Shown here: positions 7,342-13,002 of the stretch, piece by piece
Numbering within the stretch: the first letter of the stretch is position 1
Layout of the letters: each line of letters starts with the position of its first letter
NCBI GenBank assembly: GCA_964544595.1
Contig: CAZJBM010000043.1
Location: 1-13,002 of the forward strand
Reading direction: 5' to 3'
Source of the DNA: JAGBWK01 sp964544595
GTDB lineage: Bacteria > Bacteroidota > Bacteroidia > Bacteroidales > Muribaculaceae
DNA: 13,002 nt
Translations under genes and position numbers: made by a program
The notes under the pieces: model-generated
Told to the model about the DNA's origin: nothing
Seen by the model: the letters and a program-made list of their open reading frames with translations, nothing else
The model's database searches: none

Positions 7342-8592
7342 ATGAAAACGAAGAAATTACCCATATTACTGCTCACCGGCTACCTCGGGAGCGGCAAGAC
7401 CACGCTCGTAAACCATATCCTGACCAACGAGCGGGGCATAAAATTCGCCGTAATCGTAAACGACATAGGCGAAGTGAACATCGACGCCGACCTCATACAG
7501 AAAGGGGGCATCGTAGACACTAAGGACGACAGCCTCGTAGCGCTCCAGAACGGCTGCATCTGCTGCACGCTGAAAACCGACCTGATCGCGCAGATCGACG
7601 AAATCATCGCCATGGACCGCTTCGACTACCTGGTGATAGAAGCGAGCGGCATCTGCGAGCCCGCGCCGATAGCGCAGACAATATGCATGATGCCGACAAT
7701 GGACGCAGAGCGGAAGACGCAGCCTGAGCTTGACTGCATCTGCACGGTGGTAGACGCGCTGCGGCTACGCGACGAATTTGGCTGCGGAGCCAACCTTGAC
7801 CGCGAGAACGTCGACGAGGAGGATATCGAGAACCTTATCATCGAGCAGATCGAGTTCTGCGACATAATCCTTTTGAACAAAGCCTCGGAGGTGAGCGTCG
7901 ACGAGCTTCAGCACATACGGCGCGTGATACGCGCGTTGCAGCCCAAGGCGAGGATCATCGAGTGCGACTACGCCGATGTCGACCTCTCGCTGCTGATCAA
8001 CACCCACACATTTGACTTCGAGCGGGTTGCCACGTCGGCCACATGGATAAGGGAGCTTGAAAAGCCCGCCGACCATTTCGAGCATGAACATGAGCATGAA
8101 CATGAGCATCACCATGAACATGAACACCATCACGAACATGACCATGGCGAAGACTGCCACTGCCATGAATGCTCCTGCGGCCACCACCATCATCACCACC
8201 ACGGCGAGGGGGAGGCTGAGGAATACGGCATAGGCACATTCGTGTATTTCAACCGCCGGCCATTTGACCTAAACAAATTTGACTGGTATGCCGGGTCGAA
8301 ATGGCCAAAGGAGATAATACGCTGCAAGGGAGTATGTTATTTCAAGGAAAACCCCAGAATGTCGTATCTCTTCGAGACAGCAGGAAAGCAGAAAAAGCTC
8401 ACCGAGGCGGGTCTCTGGTATGCCGAGGCTCCGAAGGACGAACTGGAGCAAATGCTGCTCACCGATCCGGGCATCATGCGCGACTGGGACGAGAAATATG
8501 GCGACCGCATGGAGAAACTTGTCATCATAGGGCGCAACCTCGACCGCAAGGCCATAACCGCGGCCCTCGACGCGTGTCTCGCCGACGAATGA
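7342..8592 (+). CDS. G3E/CobW-family GTPase with histidine-rich metal-binding insert (putative zinc chaperone)
   Basis: This 416-residue protein belongs to the COG0523 G3E P-loop GTPases, which deliver or insert metals (zinc, cobalt, nickel relatives). The Walker A is GYLGSGKTT (13-21), and the metal-binding CxCC motif is CICC (72-75). The switch II region contains VIEASGICEP (98-107). At the base-recognition (G4) position the protein reads NKAS (179-182) instead of the usual NKxD. A linker at about 247-287 has 22 histidines and four cysteines, followed by the CobW C-terminal domain (from about 295, FVYFNRRPFD). The length and order match zinc-responsive members such as YeiR or ZNG1-like proteins. 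The metal and client protein are unknown; zinc is the best guess from the His-rich loop. It lies 13 bases behind a sensor kinase, suggesting a shared regulatory theme. A long hairpin follows the gene. Confidence 0.87.
   Translation: MKTKKLPILLLTGYLGSGKTTLVNHILTNERGIKFAVIVNDIGEVNIDADLIQKGGIVDTKDDSLVALQNGCICCTLKTDLIAQIDEIIAMDRFDYLVIEASGICEPAPIAQTICMMPTMDAERKTQPELDCICTVVDALRLRDEFGCGANLDRENVDEEDIENLIIEQIEFCDIILLNKASEVSVDELQHIRRVIRALQPKARIIECDYADVDLSLLINTHTFDFERVATSATWIRELEKPADHFEHEHEHEHEHHHEHEHHHEHDHGEDCHCHECSCGHHHHHHHGEGEAEEYGIGTFVYFNRRPFDLNKFDWYAGSKWPKEIIRCKGVCYFKENPRMSYLFETAGKQKKLTEAGLWYAEAPKDELEQMLLTDPGIMRDWDEKYGDRMEKLVIIGRNLDRKAITAALDACLADE
8080..8202 (+). repeat. His-codon-rich low-complexity repeat inside the G3E GTPase
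   Basis: A 12-base unit GAGCATGAACAT occurs twice in perfect tandem (8080-8103), then decays into CAT/CAC-rich sequence encoding alternating Glu-His, a CHCHECSC cluster and seven consecutive histidines. It encodes the metal-binding linker. The tandem units suggest growth by slippage, so length may vary between strains. Confidence 0.8.
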
Positions 8593-8610
8593 CGGGGCGG
8601 GGAGGTTACC

Positions 8611-8626
8611 GACGGCTGAAGCCGTC
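8611..8626. repeat. Short perfect hairpin GACGGC-TGAA-GCCGTC
   Basis: Six-base arms (8611-8616, 8621-8626) flank a TGAA tetraloop, 19 bases after the GTPase stop. Without a T-run it is not a clear terminator. The GGCTGAAGCC core looks like a REP-type intergenic element, but only one copy is present here. Confidence 0.5.
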
Positions 8627-8656
8627 ACCCAGTAAGAAAGTAAAAATCAAGGTGGA

Positions 8657-8700
8657 TGAATATCAAGAGGATGCTCGATGGAGCATCCTCTTGATATTCA
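8657..8700. terminator. Perfect 20-bp hairpin between convergent genes, probable terminator
   Basis: Arms 8657-8676 and 8681-8700 are exactly complementary over 20 bases, closing on a GATG loop; the core is AAGAGGATGCTC/GAGCATCCTCTT. On the plus strand it is followed by A/T-rich sequence (ATAAATTATAT) rather than a T-run. On the minus strand the bases that follow include a TTTTTA stretch. It lies between the GTPase (+) and the phosphatase (-), so a bidirectional terminator is the simplest reading. A degenerate transposable-element or REP-like origin is not excluded. Confidence 0.65.
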
Positions 8701-8744
8701 ATAAATTATATAGAGGAGGGACTCGGCGCCTGGTCAATCTTTCG

Positions 8745-10001
8745 TTAGGGTTGATCGATCAGGGGGAGGGTGCGGACCATGTAGGCGCGGGCGTCGGACC
8801 AGGGGAGATAGACGCGGTCGTCGTTAGGTATCAGCTTGATAGGCACCTCGTTGAGGTCGAAGCGCACGACGAACTCCCCTTTCGCATCCTTAAACAGTAT
8901 CATCTGCAGATTGGCGGCCATTGGGACGAACGAGAAGTCGCGCCAATGCTGCCCGACGGTGTCGAAATAGTTGGTCAGGTAGTATGCGCCGTCGATATGG
9001 AGCATGGAGAATAGCGGCATAAGGGTCTCGGCGTGGCCAAAACGGAGATGAACGGTAGTGGCGTCGCTGCCGTTGACGAAGTTATCGGTGGTATTGATAA
9101 GGTCGAGGAGCAGCGGCGAGGCGATGTCGGCCGGAACGGCCGAGAGCGTGGTCGCCGAGCGGAGCAGATACTGTCGCAGATTGTGCATGCTCCAGAGGGC
9201 GTTAAACTCCCCGAGGGTAAGATACTGCGAGATGTCGACCGCGACGCTCATCGCCGGCAGCCCGGCGAGGAAGGAGTATTCGGCCATGGCGACGGTCTCT
9301 ATCTCCTTGCGGCTCAGGGGCAAATCGCCGAGGATACGCTTAAGCGGAGCGGCTGTAATCTTAATGTTGGCCACATCCTGATAAGGGGTTTCCCACACTT
9401 TGCCGGAGACGTAGTCGGCGTAATCGAGACTGCTGTCGAAAAATCTCATCAGGGGTGTATTCTGGCGACCGGCGGAGGTATAGATCTCCACTTTGTTGTC
9501 GAGACGGTCGAGCTGATGAGTGAACTCATACATGCTCATCACGCAGCGGGGCGAATAAGAGGAGATAGCCGTGACTTTCCTGTCGATAAACAGCTGCGGA
9601 TAGCTCAGAAACATTCTCGACGCGATACCGCGCTGCTCGGCCATGCCGAGGGAGTCGAGCGCCCCCCAGTAGTTGTGGCAGCGGTCGATGACGTAGTCGA
9701 CGAGCCGGAGGAGCTGCTTGCCGCGGGGAGTGATGGTCGCGGCCGAGTCGGCGCGAAGAAGCGCCTGACGGAGCTCGGCTGCATAGCGGGGCGAGGAGGG
9801 GAATCGGGCACCGTGGCGACCGACATGATTTATCATAACGGGCTTTAAATCGGCGGGATAGGCTTCGTCGCGGGCAGGCACCGGGTAAGGGCGCGCGCTC
9901 CCGAGGCACTCGTCAAAGCTGTAGAGAGTGGCGGTAGGGTCGGCCTGTCCGAAAACCGAAAGCGACACGAAGAGTGTTATAAATAACAGAAATCTTGCCA
10001 T
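8745..10001 (-). CDS. Secreted histidine acid phosphatase, MINPP/phytase-like
   Basis: From the preferred start this is a 418-residue clade-2 histidine phosphatase that would hydrolyse phosphomonoesters, plausibly inositol phosphates, outside the cytoplasm. The N terminus is a clean signal peptide (MARFLLFITLFVSLSVFGQA). The catalytic motif is GRHGARFP, with Arg62 and nucleophile His63. A conserved arginine lies in SPRC (150-153). The proton-donor motif is HAE (323-325), as in multiple inositol polyphosphate phosphatases including the characterised Bacteroides thetaiotaomicron enzyme; typical acid phosphatases have HD. An upstream in-frame ATG at 10034 would add 11 residues before the signal peptide. 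However, a full promoter lies over it (-7 box 10032-10039), so transcription should begin inside that extension and the ATG at 10001 is the usable start. It is a single-gene unit, divergent from the TPR gene. The substrate is inferred only. Confidence 0.87.
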   Translation of the reverse strand: MARFLLFITLFVSLSVFGQADPTATLYSFDECLGSARPYPVPARDEAYPADLKPVMINHVGRHGARFPSSPRYAAELRQALLRADSAATITPRGKQLLRLVDYVIDRCHNYWGALDSLGMAEQRGIASRMFLSYPQLFIDRKVTAISSYSPRCVMSMYEFTHQLDRLDNKVEIYTSAGRQNTPLMRFFDSSLDYADYVSGKVWETPYQDVANIKITAAPLKRILGDLPLSRKEIETVAMAEYSFLAGLPAMSVAVDISQYLTLGEFNALWSMHNLRQYLLRSATTLSAVPADIASPLLLDLINTTDNFVNGSDATTVHLRFGHAETLMPLFSMLHIDGAYYLTNYFDTVGQHWRDFSFVPMAANLQMILFKDAKGEFVVRFDLNEVPIKLIPNDDRVYLPWSDARAYMVRTLPLIDQP

Positions 10002-10031
10002 AATATTAGGATTATTTCGTAAATTAGACTT

Positions 10032-10063
10032 CAAAATTAATAAATCATGGAATCTTTACCAAA
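10032..10063 (-). promoter_or_regulatory. Bacteroides-type promoter for the phosphatase, overlapping the TPR gene start
   Basis: On the minus strand, TTTG (10060-10063) is followed after 20 bases by TAATTTTG (10032-10039), a full consensus match. Transcription should start near 10027, giving a leader of about 26 bases to the ATG at 10001. The -33 element lies within codons 5-6 of the divergent TPR gene. Confidence 0.75.
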
Positions 10064-10319
10064 TATTCAACGCCTGATAGACCAAAATAACACGGAAGAG
10101 GCCATCAAATCACTCGACCGGCACCTCGCCGACCACCCCGCCGACGACGAGGCTTACTACGCCCGCGGCAGAGCCTACTGGAAGATGCAGAACTACGGGG
10201 CGGCGATCACCGACTATGAGCACGCGCTCGAAATCAACCCCGCGAGCGAGGCGGCCGCGGCGCTTGAGATGGCCCGCGACGTGCTCAACTTCTACAACCC
10301 CGATATGCTCAATCCCTGA
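10047..10319 (+). CDS. Small tetratricopeptide repeat (TPR) protein
   Basis: This 90-residue cytoplasmic protein consists almost entirely of TPR helices. A first helical pair is formed by about residues 5-30 (IQRLIDQNNTEEAIKSLDRHLADHP). A canonical repeat spans about 34-67 (DEAYYARGRAYWKMQNYGAAITDYEHALEINP), with the typical G-x-A-Y spacing and the final proline. A capping helix follows (EAAAALEMARDVLNFYNP). There is no signal peptide. Such single-domain TPR proteins bind partner proteins, and nothing identifies the partner here. I find no recognisable plus-strand promoter in the 45 bases between it and the phosphatase start, and the phosphatase promoter overlaps its first codons. topA follows after 160 bases that contain topA's own promoter. 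Confidence 0.82.
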   Translation: MESLPNIQRLIDQNNTEEAIKSLDRHLADHPADDEAYYARGRAYWKMQNYGAAITDYEHALEINPASEAAAALEMARDVLNFYNPDMLNP

Positions 10320-10347
10320 CGCGCCGCTCCACATTAATAATAAAGAA

Positions 10348-10381
10348 TTTGGGCTAAAGCCGAAAATTTTTCTTACCTTTG
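10348..10381 (+). promoter_or_regulatory. Promoter for topA
   Basis: TTTG (10348-10351) and a perfect -7 box TACCTTTG (10374-10381) are separated by 22 bases, slightly longer than usual. Transcription should start near 10386. The spacer contains a small GGCT-AA-AGCC inverted repeat followed by AAAATTTTT, which might also act as a weak terminator for the TPR gene. Confidence 0.65.
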
Positions 10382-10385
10382 CGCC

Positions 10386-10479
10386 TTGAAAAACGGATGC
10401 GCGGCATCCGGAAGCGTCACTGCGCTGTTACACCTATAACATGAAGAAGGCTTAAGCCTCTCGCTTATACTACTTTAAG
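10386..10479 (+). other. Structured topA leader with a four-codon upstream ORF
   Basis: The predicted 94-base 5' untranslated region begins with a perfect seven-pair hairpin, CGGATGC-gcg-GCATCCG (10394-10410). It later holds a 12-base perfect palindrome AGGCTTAAGCCT (10448-10459). Between them is ATG AAG AAG GCT TAA (10441-10455), a minimal open frame whose stop lies in the palindrome, 24 bases before the topA ATG. Function is unproven. Confidence 0.4.
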
Positions 10480-12816
10480 ATGAAAAACCTTGTTATCGTC
10501 GAATCACCCGCAAAAGCCAAGACCATCGAAAAATTTCTTGGCAAAGACTACAAAGTAATGTCGAGCTACGGCCATATCCGCGACCTGAAGAAGAAAAATT
10601 TCAGCATCGACCTCGATAACAATTTCTCCCCTATATATGAGATACCGTCGGACAAGACGGAGCTTGTCAACGAGCTGAAGAAGGCTGCGGCGCAGGCCGA
10701 GACCGTATGGCTCGCATCGGATGAGGACCGCGAGGGGGAGGCAATCGCATGGCATCTCTTCGAGACGCTCAATCTTAAGCCTGAGAACACGAAGCGAATC
10801 GTGTTTCACGAAATCACCAAAAACGCCATTCTCAACGCCATAGAGCATCCCCGCGACATCGACATCAACCTTGTCGACGCCCAGCAGGCCCGCCGAGTGA
10901 TCGACCGCATCGTGGGCTTCGAGCTGTCGCCGGTGCTGTGGAAGAAAATCAAGCCGGCGCTGTCGGCCGGGCGCGTGCAGTCGGTGGCCGTAAGGCTCAT
11001 CGTCGACCGCGAGAAAGAGATAAAGAACTTCCGCTCGGAGGAATACTTCCGCCTCACCGCCGACTTCACCGACCCCAAGGGGCATCAGCTGCATACCGAG
11101 CTGTCGCACCGCCTCCCCTCGCGCCCGCAGGCCGAGGAGATGCTGCTGAAATCGGCCTCGGCCGACTTCACCGTGGCCGACATAACAGTCAAGCCGGTGA
11201 AAAAGTCGCCGGCACCGCCGTTCACCACCTCCACCCTGCAGCAGGAGGCCGCGCGCAAGCTCGGCTTCACCGTGTCGCAGACGATGATGGTGGCCCAGCG
11301 GCTCTATGAGGCGGGCTACATCACCTATATGCGTACCGACTCGCTCAATCTCTCGGAGATGGCCGTCGACGTGATCGCCGACGTGATCAACAATATGCTC
11401 GGCCCTGAATATCACCACGCCCGCCGCTACCATACCAAATCGAAGGGCGCGCAGGAGGCTCACGAAGCGATACGCCCCACCGACGCGGCGCGCGAGACCA
11501 TAGAGGGCACCCAGCAGGAGAAACGCCTCTACACTCTGATACGCCGCCGCACGATAGCATCGCAGATGGCCGACGCCGTGATCGAGAAAACCACTATCGA
11601 CATCGAGGCGACGGGCCAAGCGTCGACCACCGACAAGCCCGCGCGGTTCATCGCCTCAGGCGAAGTGATAAAATTTGACGGCTTCCTGAAAATCTACCTC
11701 GAAGGGCACGACGACAACGAGGATGAAGCCGCCCAGGGGCTGCTGCCCAAGCTCAACAAGGGGGACAAGATGACCCTCGTCGACATGCTCGCGCAGCAAC
11801 GCTACACCCAGCAGCCCGCGCGCTACAACGAAGCCTCGCTCGTGAAGAAAATGGAGGAACTCGGCATAGGGCGCCCGTCGACCTATGCGCCGACAATCTC
11901 AACCATACAGCAACGCGAATACGTGGAGCGCGCCGACCGCGAAGGGGTGCGCCGCGACCTCGTGTCGCTCCGCCTCGCCGACGGCAAAATCACCGAAACG
12001 GTCAACTCTGAGGTGACCGGCAGCGAGAAAGGAAAACTCGTCCCGACGGATATAGGCATGGTGGTCAATGACTTCCTCACCGACTATTTCCCCACGATAC
12101 TCGACTATAACTTCACCGCCAACATCGAGCAGAAATTTGACGAAATAGCTGAGGGCAACCTGCTATGGAACAAGGAGGTAGGCGACTTCTACCACGACTT
12201 CCACCCCGCGGTCGAAGACACGCTCTCGATGCGCCTGGAGCATAAGGTGGGCGAGCGTCAGCTCGGCGTGGACCCCGCTACGGGCAAGCCTGTGTCGGTG
12301 AAGATCGGCCGCTTCGGCCCGCTGGTGCAGATAGGCGAAGGGAGCGAGACAGAGAAGCCTCAATTCGCGTCGCTCCTCAAAGGGCAGTCGATGGCGACCA
12401 TCACCCTCGACGAGGCCCTAAAGCTCTTTGAATTCCCCCGCACGGTGGGAGAATACGAAGGGAAGGACGTCACAGTGGCCATAGGGCGCTTCGGCCCCTA
12501 CGTGAAGCACGACAACAAATTCACGTCGATACCCAAGGACATCGCCCCGGCGGCCATCACTCTCGACGAGGCGATAGAGCTTATCAACGCCAAGCGGGAG
12601 CAGGAGCGCCAGCGCGTGGTCAAGACATTCGACGACGAGCCCGACCTGCAGATACTCAACGGCCGCTACGGCGTGTATATCGCCTACAAGAAGAGCAACT
12701 ACAAGATACCCAAGACCGTTGACGACCCCAAGGAGCTGACCCTCGACCAATGCCGCGAGATAATCGCCGCGCAGGACGCCGCTCCAAAGAAAACCACCCG
12801 CCGCCGCAAAGCATAA
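10480..12816 (+). CDS. topA: DNA topoisomerase I (type IA)
   Basis: This 778-residue enzyme relaxes negative supercoils by cutting one strand through a 5'-phosphotyrosine. The Toprim domain starts at once with VESPAKAKT (Glu8) and carries the metal-binding SDEDREGE (80-87). LSAGRVQSVAVRLIVDRE (161-178) is the conserved type IA core. The catalytic Tyr283 is in ITYMRTDS, and ELGIGRPSTYAPTI (459-472) follows. The C terminus has no zinc fingers: the whole protein has one cysteine (758). Instead there are three related units with a GRFG/GRYG hairpin (about 607-619, 666-677, 725-736), each followed by a (I/L)TLDE/Q-type segment, matching the C-terminal topoisomerase repeat used in place of C4 fingers. 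It ends in a basic tail (KKTTRRRKA). It has its own promoter and structured leader, and prfB begins 45 bases downstream without a visible promoter of its own. Confidence 0.96.
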   Translation: MKNLVIVESPAKAKTIEKFLGKDYKVMSSYGHIRDLKKKNFSIDLDNNFSPIYEIPSDKTELVNELKKAAAQAETVWLASDEDREGEAIAWHLFETLNLKPENTKRIVFHEITKNAILNAIEHPRDIDINLVDAQQARRVIDRIVGFELSPVLWKKIKPALSAGRVQSVAVRLIVDREKEIKNFRSEEYFRLTADFTDPKGHQLHTELSHRLPSRPQAEEMLLKSASADFTVADITVKPVKKSPAPPFTTSTLQQEAARKLGFTVSQTMMVAQRLYEAGYITYMRTDSLNLSEMAVDVIADVINNMLGPEYHHARRYHTKSKGAQEAHEAIRPTDAARETIEGTQQEKRLYTLIRRRTIASQMADAVIEKTTIDIEATGQASTTDKPARFIASGEVIKFDGFLKIYLEGHDDNEDEAAQGLLPKLNKGDKMTLVDMLAQQRYTQQPARYNEASLVKKMEELGIGRPSTYAPTISTIQQREYVERADREGVRRDLVSLRLADGKITETVNSEVTGSEKGKLVPTDIGMVVNDFLTDYFPTILDYNFTANIEQKFDEIAEGNLLWNKEVGDFYHDFHPAVEDTLSMRLEHKVGERQLGVDPATGKPVSVKIGRFGPLVQIGEGSETEKPQFASLLKGQSMATITLDEALKLFEFPRTVGEYEGKDVTVAIGRFGPYVKHDNKFTSIPKDIAPAAITLDEAIELINAKREQERQRVVKTFDDEPDLQILNGRYGVYIAYKKSNYKIPKTVDDPKELTLDQCREIIAAQDAAPKKTTRRRKA

Positions 12817-12861
12817 ACATCCAACTCAAAGTCATTAACGACCTTAACAACAAAATACGAT

Positions 12862-13002
12862 ATGATTACCCAAGAACAATTAAAAGAGACGATAGAACGC
12901 AAGCTCGCGTTGAGGAGGTATCTTTGACATCGATACGAAGCGTATCGAAGTAGAGGAGGAAGAACTCCGCACCCACGTGCCCGACTTCTGGGAGCACCCC
13001 AA
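12862..13002 (+). CDS. prfB: Peptide chain release factor 2 with +1 programmed frameshift, 3' end outside window
   Basis: This is the start of release factor 2, which terminates translation at UGA and UAA. The zero frame runs 21 codons from the ATG at 12862, through ALRRYL, to an in-frame TGA at 12925-12927. Skipping base 12925 and continuing from 12926 in the +1 frame gives DIDTKRIEVEEEELRTHV then PDFWEHP. This is the well-known RF2 N-terminal region and is open to the window edge. The coding sequence is therefore the join of 12862-12924 and 12926-13002. When RF2 is scarce, the ribosome pauses at TGA and slips; when it is plentiful, synthesis stops. Automated callers may miss the start or call a pseudogene. 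It follows topA by 45 bases with no recognisable promoter, so it may be co-transcribed. Confidence 0.95.
12913..12928 (+). promoter_or_regulatory. RF2 programmed +1 frameshift site
   Basis: AGGAGG (12913-12918), a three-base spacer TAT, slippery codon CTT (12922-12924) and TGA C (12925-12928) reproduce the canonical RF2 recoding signal, including the exact SD-to-CTT spacing and the poor termination context of C after TGA. Confidence 0.95.

Noticed and set aside
8301..9014. Plus-strand open frame running from the GTPase 3' end across the intergenic gap into the phosphatase region
   Set aside because: It crosses a 20-bp hairpin, overlaps two confident genes out of frame, and shows no domain-like sequence.
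10504..11619. Long minus-strand open frame (371 codons) inside topA
   Set aside because: It is antisense to the highly conserved Toprim and catalytic region of topA, and the translation shows no recognisable motif.
12862..12927. prfB as a pseudogene broken by a TGA stop after 21 codons
   Set aside because: The stop lies exactly at the canonical RF2 recoding signal and the +1 frame continues the conserved protein, so it is programmed frameshifting.

Overview
The window is an ordinary-looking chromosomal segment of a Bacteroidota bacterium, most likely order Bacteroidales. Three things point there: recognisable Bacteroides-type promoters (TTTG at -33 and TAnnTTTG at -7), the absence of Shine-Dalgarno sequences before the genes, and the gene families present. 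The GC-rich third positions and heavy TCG serine use would suit Muribaculaceae (inference only). I see no insertion sequence, phage, CRISPR array, tRNA or rRNA.

Layout. 1-2083 (+): three genes of a 2-oxoacid:ferredoxin oxidoreductase operon. These are the alpha subunit (5' end cut by the window), the TPP-binding beta subunit and the gamma subunit, ended by a long bidirectional terminator (2121-2168). 2192-2593 (-): a small secreted protein of unknown function. 2861-4687 (+): an MsbA-like ABC exporter. 4717-5919 (-): a major facilitator superfamily transporter. 6129-8592 (+): a two-gene operon of an orphan sensor histidine kinase and a G3E/CobW-family GTPase with a histidine-rich metal-binding insert. 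8593-8744: a convergent gap with two perfect hairpins. 8745-10001 (-): a secreted histidine acid phosphatase of the MINPP/phytase type. 10047-10319 (+): a small TPR protein. 10480-12816 (+): DNA topoisomerase I (topA) with a structured leader. 12862-end (+): the beginning of prfB (peptide chain release factor 2).

The most striking signal is at the right edge. prfB carries the autoregulatory +1 programmed frameshift: AGGAGG, TAT, then CTT TGA C. Codon 22 is an in-frame TGA, and reading resumes in the +1 frame. The frameshift is a classical mechanism, but here it depends on an SD-like element in a phylum whose ribosomes generally do not use SD pairing for initiation.

Second in interest is the kinase-GTPase operon, a possible metal-homeostasis unit; the GTPase has NKAS where the family has NKxD. 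Promoter positions also yield a start-codon correction for the phosphatase: its -7 box covers the most upstream ATG, so translation must begin 33 bases further in. I found no convincing undescribed multi-gene system.
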